A program made the position numbers and the translations under genes. DNA of 64,000 bases from Latrodectus hesperus (lineage: Eukaryota > Arthropoda > Arachnida > Araneae > Theridiidae). Below, piece by piece: positions 56,645 through 64,000 of the stretch. Position 1 is the first letter of the stretch. The number at the start of each line of letters is the position of its first letter. A model generated the notes under the pieces. It did not search any database and was not told where the DNA came from. It saw nothing but the letters and a program-made list of their open reading frames with translations. Where the stretch lies: contig CM075853.1 in assembly GCA_037975125.1 (NCBI GenBank), positions 48,986,458 through 49,050,457 on the forward strand, in the 5' to 3' direction.

Positions 56645-57415
56645 CAAGTAAATATTTTTAAATATTATTGACTAAATTAATAGATATTTTCAAAAATTGT
56701 ATTTTGGTAAGCATAAATTAATTAACAAGAAAGACATTTTTACCAAATTTCTACAATGATAACTTTAAATTAATGTTATCAATGGTTAAAGTTATTTTTT
56801 ACAACACAAAAAAGATTATTTTTTGAATTAGAACTATTTTATTGAAATCATAATGCTTATATTAATATTAGAATTCATTTTTAAAAAATTTATTTAATAA
56901 CTCATAAAAAAACACGGCATAGTGTTTATTTATAAAGTATATTTCATATATGATAAACCATAAATTATAGCAATCATTAAATATTGAAAAATAAAAGAAG
57001 TAAATATTAAAAGTGTGTAAATTAATATATTGTTAAGTGACATTTATTTTGCATGATTTAGAAAATTTCACCTTTCACGGGATTTGTGCAAATGTTTATT
57101 GTTTTTCAAATAACAATTGCAAATTTTTATTCTCTCTCCATCATTTTAAATTATATTACAAAATCTTCGTTAAGAATATTCGATTTTGTCTATTCAAAGT
57201 AGGAATTTATAAAAATTTGACTTTATGATTGAGAAACTAAATAAATTTATTAGTATTCAGCCAATTTTCTTATACAAAATATATTTGGTTTGAATGAATT
57301 CTCAAAATTCTGCATATTTTATAGAAACATTAATTTATGTGGAAACCCTAACAAAAGGTTTTTAAAACAAAAGACAATTTTCTAAAACACTTAATAAAAT
57401 ATCTTTTAAAGCTAG
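56645..57415. repeat. Diverged repeat, copy 2
   Basis: Partner of 51345-51725, 5.3 kb away on the same strand. The strong part is 56645-56801. The weaker part (57325-57410) lies about 400 bp further out than in copy 1, so this copy has gained, or the other has lost, intervening sequence. Confidence 0.75.
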
Positions 57416-57599
57416 CAGTATTTGATATTTATTAATATCAAATGCCAGTTCATTCCTAAATGTAGTTTAGTGATTTAGTGCGAGTTCGACTGAAAATGAT
57501 AACACTTTTCCTTAAAACAGCATGGTGACGTTATGTACATCAAACGCACCAAAATAATATTCTCATGCGAAATGAGGAGTAGCACCATTTCCGTTCTTT

Positions 57600-57623
57600 A
57601 CAAAAAAAAAAAAAAAAAAAAAA
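57600..57623. repeat. Poly(A) tract
   Basis: An A run of about 23 bp with no recognised retroposon body upstream. Confidence 0.9.
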
Positions 57624-58490
57624 ACCAAGATACATATATGAAATGATCATTTTCTAGAGCTTTGTGATTGCTTTCATACATGGAATATTTTTATAATACA
57701 TGAAATATGAGTCCCCCATTTCTGTGTAATATGAAGTCTTCAAAAAATACAGGAATGTCAAAATGGAGGATGAACAAAACTTAAGTGTAAATAGAAAATT
57801 TGATGCAGATGTTGTTAATTTGAAATTAGAAACATGTATGGTCAGAAAAAAAAATCAAGAAAATTTATTTGTCTTAATCATTATATAATTGACTGTAAAG
57901 AGGAATAAAAAATTATTAAGTATGAACATCAGTTCAAATTTTCTTGAAAACTTATAAATTTTAAAGTGATAGCATATATAATAGAGATGGAAAGAAAGCA
58001 AATCCATTGAAATAATCCGAAAAACCGGATTCAATGAACTAATCTATGTTTTTAGACCATCGAAAAGAAAAAAATACGTTTTTGTTTGTTTGTTTAGATA
58101 AATGTGTTTACCATTTATTCTTATTCTCTGAAGTTAAATTCTGCTTGCTTATCTTATGCGAAAAAATATTGCAATAATTTCAGAATCATGTCTCATTCGA
58201 GCAGCAAATAAGAATTAGATTTATATTTGAAATTTGTAACGCATGTTATTTGTTTGATTTCATTTAATATCGACTTTTGCTTATAAACATAAAGTGAATA
58301 TGATATTTTGCATGCAAGCATAAACATATTGCAGATTTGGATAGAAAGCTGAGAAAATATTTTAAATATCATTTCGTTGAAAAATAAATGGTTTTTAAGT
58401 TTTTTTTAACCAAAATAATAATTACACTATAAGTATAAATATGCACTTTCATTATTTACAAAACAGACAACTGGTATTTTTGGTCCCTTT
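57624..58490. other. AT-rich, nothing recognised
   Basis: No gene, RNA or repeat boundary was seen before the (TA)n array. Confidence 0.5.
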
Positions 58491-58492
58491 TA

Positions 58493-58496
<4 letters not shown>

Positions 58497-58564
<68 letters not shown>
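58497..58564. repeat. (TA)n microsatellite
   Basis: About 68 bp of TA directly abutting the LINE remnant at 58565, so the break point of the LINE coincides with the array. Confidence 0.97.
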
Positions 58565-58567
<3 letters not shown>

Positions 58568-59270
58568 CGATATACCCCAACACTCAAACATCATGATTAG
58601 TTTTGCAGATGACACTTCCATTCTATCTATTGACTCTGACCATAATATTGTATGCAACAAGTTAACTGAGCATATGACTCAAATTTAGAAAAGACTCAGA
58701 GTCTGGAATATTAAAATCAACTCCTAAAAATCTCAAGCAGTCCTATTTACCAGGAACAGTTGTAAAAAAATTAAAATTGTGATGGTCTAGAGATTCCCTG
58801 GCACCCTAGTGTTGTTTACCTAGGGGTTATAATGGATGAATGTCTCACAATGAAGTATCATTTCATCAAAAATAAGAGCTAAATTCACGCAGCTAAAATT
58901 ATCATCTACCTCCTACTAGCCTCCAACTCTAAGCTTTTTTTAGGAAACAAACTCCTAATTTACAAAGCCTATTTTAGGCCAATAATTACTATGTTTCTAC
59001 AATTTGTGGAAAAGTATGTAATACTAACTTAAAAGTATTGGAAGCCCAGCTAAACAAGCTTCTAAGAGTTATTTCTAACTCGCAATATTATTTCAGAAAT
59101 GAGCGTTTTTAGAGCCAATTCTGGAATGACTATCATTAACCACTATATAAAATTTTCAGCCTTCAATTTTTACAATAACCTGTGGAAAATAAAAAAACTC
59201 TGAAGTAATGGCACTTGAACCATAGAACCTTTACGAACTAAAAATTTTTCATAGACTAATTGCAGTCCTT
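58565..59270 (+). pseudogene. Jockey-type LINE reverse transcriptase remnant
   Basis: In shifting + frames: HSNIMISFADDTSILSIDSD (the catalytic FADD box), LRVWNIKINS...SQAVLFTRNS, a shifted VVYLGVIMDECLTMKYHFI (the W-xYLG-type block after the palm), and KLLIYKAYFRP. The order FADD, then KT..LF, then YLGV.LD..L, then LY...RP is that of Jockey/CR1-like LINEs. At least five stops or shifts. Upstream domains are missing and the 3' end is not clear. Confidence 0.82.
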
Positions 59271-59279
59271 CAACTCAAA

Positions 59280-59930
59280 CCAAATACCAGTATCTGAACA
59301 ATTTAAATAAATAATACACAATTAAAAGTTTATATGATACAACTAAAATTTTGCAGCTTATAGTTGCATAACAGTGATAACATTATTGAATTAATAGATA
59401 ATATGGTTCTAATTGCCTTACTGAATTGCTAATATCTTAAATATCCAATTAATTTGATCTTAACTTGAAAACCCTTATTTGATATCCATTTTCTATATAC
59501 TATTATATATCAATAATTTGGTCACATTATTTTTCTTGTGTATATTAAGTATTAATAATGAATGAAAAATGTATGTTTATATTAGAATCATTGTATCTGA
59601 TGGAATATTCCAGTTAATTCTTTTTGCCTTGCTATATACTTATGTAGTGTATTATTGACTGAAATTTCGTTTTAACACTGAGCTTAGAAATATGGATATA
59701 ATCTCTTCTATAAGTCTGTAAATAACTTCAAGCAAGTTTTTGAATTGTGTAAATATTTATATATCTTATTAATAATAATTAAATATGTGTAATGTAAAGT
59801 CACCATTCAAAGCTTCTTGGGAGTATTTAAAATGTAATCTACTTGAGATTCATTACCCTTACTATTCATTCTGTCATTATGTGTGTATATAAAACTTAGA
59901 TGCCTACCGATAACTACAAAAAGAGATAAA
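59280..59930. other. AT-rich, nothing recognised
   Basis: No gene or repeat boundary was seen. Confidence 0.5.
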
Positions 59931-59939
59931 AGACCCTTA

Positions 59940-60130
59940 GGTAAACACCGCACTCATTCATTATACCAACACAGGGTATCTGTCCGGTGGAGGGGTTGAA
60001 AGAAATCTTTTCTACTTCCGACACGTTTAAAACCAGTTTCTTGACTCGACGACTCCTGCACTTTCATTTTGTCAGGCTTCAATGGTTCCCTTCACATTGT
60101 GGTCCTTCAGAATAATTCGTCACAGAAAAT
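59940..60130. promoter_or_regulatory. GC-richer island, possible regulatory element
   Basis: Non-coding, clearly less AT-rich than its flanks, with CTACTTCCGACACG (ETS-like GGAAG on the other strand) near 60010 and TCTGTCCGGTGGAGGGG near 59978. Function unknown. Confidence 0.25.
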
Positions 60131-60274
60131 TTATTCCATGTTAAACTCTTTTTAGAATTAACGCTAGTAAATTTTGATTCAAAATTTAAATTTGTTAACA
60201 CTATATATAATTTTATTCTACTTGAATGGAAACACTACCATCATTTTTTCCTGGTTAATGAACACTGTGTGTAT

Positions 60275-60448
<174 letters not shown>

Positions 60449-60449
60449 C

Positions 60450-61185
60450 GAAAATTGAAAAGTACAAGAATAGATAAAAACATTTATGTTTAGCAAAACA
60501 TTCAGCGCAAAAATTTATTTCTATTCCTTATTATTTTCTATTTTCTTTGAAATTTTAAAATATTTATTAAACATTTTTCAAACTGCTTATTATATTTCAT
60601 ATTTTCAATGCATTTTTTTCCAAGTGGTATTTTAAATGTATTATTCTTCATCTCCATCTAATATTTGATTATTAATTTTATAAAATATACTATTAATTAT
60701 ATATACATATATAAATTCCTATATCTGCGTATATAATATATAATTCTTATGATATGAGAGAAATTTTTCAAAATGAACAGAATTATTCAAATTGCAATTG
60801 TTTCAATTCCTTTTCAGACCATAAAGTAAATAATTAGAGACTACTTCAAGCACTTATTTGTAGAGTGAATGTTATTTAGCGAAATTTTATTCCGTTTATT
60901 TCGTTACAGTTTCAAACCATACTGTAGTATATTGCTTATAAAATCTGCTTTCTGTTTAAGATGTGTTTGTATTTTATCCGATTAAATAATGCGTAAAAGT
61001 GTAACATAAACTCTCTATTTTTACACTTCTGAAATAATAATTAAATAGGACTCAGCTATATAAAGAAAATTTTTAAATTCATTAATTACATTAAATGTAT
61101 TGTGATTTCTTCACTAAATAAAAATGAACTGAAAATGATTTAAATAAACTTATTTTTTTCAAGGAAAATTATTCTTATTCTTAAC
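60450..61185. other. AT-rich, nothing recognised
   Basis: No gene or repeat boundary was seen. Confidence 0.5.
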
Positions 61186-61189
61186 CTTT

Positions 61190-61315
61190 TCGTCCCGGTG
61201 GTAGAACTGTTGTACTGCGAAAGTTAGTGTCTCAGAAGACGGCTGTGACTTTTTCCCTCTCCAAATAGAACAAGATGACCCAAACTGAAGTTTTAGATGC
61301 GGACTTCGTCTTCCA
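61190..61315. promoter_or_regulatory. GC-richer island, possible regulatory element
   Basis: Non-coding block starting TTTTCGTCCCGGTGGTAGAA near 61188 and ending in GGACTTCGTCTTCC. No frame or repeat match was seen. Similar in character to the other islands of this end of the window. Confidence 0.22.
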
Positions 61316-61749
61316 AACCAAATAATATTAAATATTTTTTAATAGATCTTACCATATCATTTAAAGTTTTTACGAAAGAAACGTTAATATATACTGTAAA
61401 ATTTTAAAATATTAAATGGGGTTTGTGTACGATAGTTAAAATTAGATGATATGCTTAAAACTGATTGCTTTTAAACACGCACAGAGATTGCAATGGCTGG
61501 GTTCCCGTAGCAAATGTTCTAAGGTTAAAATATAATGGTTAAAAAATATGCAGTAGCATTAATTAAAATCTGGATAGATTAAAATATGATGCACTGTATA
61601 TATGTCCTACTCAACTAAATTCTACAAAAATTCCTACCCAACGCAAAAATTCCTATTCCCTACCCAAAAACACCTATTCCTTAAATAACTTAAAAATAGC
61701 TTTTTATGTATGAAACTCTTATGACTGATACGAAGACGAGTCAGATGGA

Positions 61750-63240
61750 CATGTGTGATTCGGTATAGATCAAGGGTAAAGGTAAAAGGATGATTAATGG
61801 AAAGATGGCAAAGATTTTTTTTTTTTTTTTTTTTTTTGCAGAGCCTATTACAGAACTCCTGTCAAAGTGACTGTATGAAATGTTTAAATCTATTTCTTAC
61901 ATCACATAGATGGAACTAAAGATAAAACAGAAATAATTGCAGACTTAGCTGTCACATTAGTCTTCTCATTGTCATCTATATGTATATAATATGTGTATGG
62001 CTTGGTATCCAGGAAAACAATATATTAAAATACTTGAACACTACCGAAATAAAAGATACAATTTCCCAAAACTTCTAAAATAATCCTACTTTTGGAAAAT
62101 ACGCAAAATGTATGCCCATTTTTAGTATGCAGCTGCTTAAATGCACGTGATATAGCCTTAGCCTCAGCAATGAAGATGAAGTAAGGCTTGTGGAGGTTTA
62201 GCTAAGAGAAATATTAAGAAAAACAGCACAGCCAAAATGTCTAGCAGTTTTGGATCTACTTAAGAAGACAGGACTGTACATAGTACACTGATAGCGTTGA
62301 AATGCATAAAATTGTTGAAAAATAGCAGAAGTTGCGTCCGACTTTTTATGGTCTTCAAAAGAATTGAGTACGGTGATGTGTACATCATATCAAGATGGAT
62401 ATGCGAATAAGTTTGTAGACTCATCACATAGATGAGACAGCAAAAACTAGGATTAATACGAGTGAGAAAAGTTTAATGTTGCATGGTCTTGCTTTATATA
62501 ATCGCTTAAGAGCAGAATTATGAACAATAGAACGTAAGAGAGGATGGAAAGTGGATACAATTTTTGAATAATAATTAAGAGACAGGTCTAAGAGTAACTG
62601 AGGGCAGATTAAATATAGACTCTTGATGAGTAATATATGAAAGGCATCAGAGCATATCCTTACAGCAGAGTGGAGAACTGTGTCTAATCTGCCTAATATG
62701 AAAAATATAGTCGATCCATTAACAACAAAGCCGTAGTCAATGGGAGATAACATTAATGACTGGTACATTTAAAAGAGTGATTTGTGATCTGTACTCCAAA
62801 ATGTAATCGAAATTGCCTAACAGATATTATAAGAAATAGCTAACAATTCTTCCACAAATGTAAAATTTGAGAAAGGAAAGTTAATTTTCTATCGAAAATC
62901 ACTCCAAGGAATTTTATATTATCAATCACATGGATAAGTCTTCTGTTTAAGAGAAGCAAAGGATCATGGTGAATGTTAGTTTTCTTGCAGAAATGATCAC
63001 AGCAACACTTGCTAGGAAGTAGACTAAAACCATTCTGTACACATCAAGTAACAAAATTATTTACAATTTATTCAATTGTATGGCATTTAAATACATATTT
63101 GATCTAAGAAATTCATATTATATGAAACAAATTTGTAAGTTGTCAACATATAAACTAGAATGAAAAGAAGATAATTGTTGTAGGATGCTGTTGATGAAAA
63201 GGTTAAAAATGGTTAATAATTATGGACATTGCGATCTGTA
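61750..63240 (-). pseudogene. Jockey-type LINE remnant (RT C-terminus to RNase H)
   Basis: On the - strand, in several frames: VDNLQICF (decayed catalytic region, near 63150), KTNIHHDPLLLLNRR, IKFLGVIFDRKLTFL near 62890, then a long open stretch MYQSLMLSPIDYGFVVNGST...LDTVLHSAVRICSDAFHI...PLLRSIVHNSALKRLYKARP (62768-62480), and RNase H-type remains to about 61950 (IPSHTH). The blocks LDYG.VVYGS, L...HH.ALRI..GAF and SP..SL are characteristic of Jockey-type LINEs. It is opposite in orientation to the remnant at 58565 and appears to be a different copy. Both element ends are unclear. Confidence 0.82.
61815..61838. repeat. Poly(T) tract
   Basis: T run of about 24 bp. On the - strand it is a poly(A) at the distal end of the Jockey remnant and could be part of its 3' tail. 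Confidence 0.85.
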
Positions 63241-63369
63241 CAAACACTTCTAAGCATTTATATTTGAATATTTTTTTATTTCTTTTTATATATTTAATTC
63301 TAACTAAATATAAGAAAACGCATTCTTTTGATTCTGCTTAAAAACAAACCCTCCTGAAACTGCCCATTT

Positions 63370-63510
63370 TACAAGATTTTCTATGCGTCAGGTGGTTTTG
63401 AAAGTGTCTTTGAATTTTCACATTGCTTCCTCAGTGATTTGTGATTACTCACGTACAGGAAGTAATCAAGGCAAATTTTAATTCTTTTTTCTACCCGCAG
63501 GGATTTAAAA
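63370..63510. promoter_or_regulatory. GC-richer island with ETS-type site
   Basis: Non-coding. Contains CAGGAAGT (63456-63463), the reverse complement of the ACTTCCTG found twice in the 55.9-kb island, and GCTTCCTCAG nearby. Function is inference. Confidence 0.25.
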
Positions 63511-64000
63511 TATACAAAGGCTGAGAATGTCATTTTCGATAAAATTTTCGGATTGCTTAAATATGTAAATTTTCATCGTATTTGGGAATAATTAATTAAC
63601 TTTAATTTTGTGCATTTGTCCCGAAAATTATCTTAAAAAATAAAATAGGTATGGAATAGTATTTATATATATACTACCAGAAATAAAATACATTTTCTTT
63701 ACTATAAATGAAGAATATGGTTTGAAAATAAAATCGGAGAAAGATGATTAGAATAATGAAAATTTGAATCAAATGAGCAAATTAATATGATTAACAAAAA
63801 TTATCTTGTTATTTAGAAGAACTAAAACAGAATAATGGTTCAAAAAATTAATTTTGAAATTTGAATATTATTAAAAAAATTCAAGAAAATTGTTATTGTT
63901 AAAAATGGACATATGAATATCTATACTTAAATATTCAAATTTAAATTGAATAATGACTTGTTAGTAAAATATACAAGAAAAATGGATTAATTGATTTAAT
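63511..64000. other. AT-rich end of window, nothing recognised
   Basis: No gene or repeat was seen. Confidence 0.5.

Overview
The window looks like AT-rich chelicerate, most likely spider, nuclear DNA. It has spliced genes with GT/AG introns and long (TA)n and (CA)n microsatellites. Its transposons are of types that are common in spider assemblies: Tc1-like DNA transposons, a GTF2IRD2-type hAT, APE-type and Jockey-type LINEs, Ty3/Gypsy, and tRNA-derived SINEs. The species assignment is inference. Nothing bacterial or viral, and no CRISPR array, was seen. Two host genes can be supported. Gene 1 (+ strand, 358-4741) is the 3' end of a larger gene: two big exons joined by a 65-nt exon, together encoding 837 residues up to the stop. 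The product is Ser/Lys-rich, with coiled-coil stretches, two PPxY motifs and a C-terminal CX2C-X11-CX2C module; I cannot name the family. Gene 2 (- strand, 34894 down to 19830) is a complete three-exon Ly6/uPAR three-finger gene of 144 codons (signal-peptide exon, central exon, C-terminal exon), with matching phase-1 junctions and introns of about 11.4 kb and 3.3 kb filled with transposons. Layout: 4.7-9.3 kb is AT-rich sequence with several perfect hairpins. 9.3-12.4 kb holds a SINE and LINE fragments. 13.3-18.2 kb is a layered nest: a Tc1 copy was split by a hAT element, and part of the result was then tandemly duplicated. 19.8-34.9 kb is the Ly6 gene, whose introns hold a MITE, a Tc1 copy with a nested SINE, another SINE, and a second hAT copy with a nested SINE. 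35.4-35.7 kb is a solo LTR. 36.7-45.1 kb is one LINE copy cut apart by a solo LTR, a Gypsy element (itself carrying a SINE) and a second SINE. 45-64 kb is gene-poor, with a 27-bp minisatellite, a diverged repeat pair, GC-richer islands and two Jockey-type LINE remnants. The insertions carry clear target-site duplications (TA for Tc1, 8 bp for hAT, 4 bp for Gypsy, 6 bp for the MITE, 9-12 bp for SINEs and LINE tails), so their order can be read directly. The best candidates for something undescribed are the unnamed PPxY/zinc-knuckle protein, the 251-bp MITE with a 6-bp duplication, the Gypsy copy in which protease is fused in frame to the connection/RNase H region with the polymerase domain missing, and a shared (CAA)n tail linking two SINE families to a LINE.
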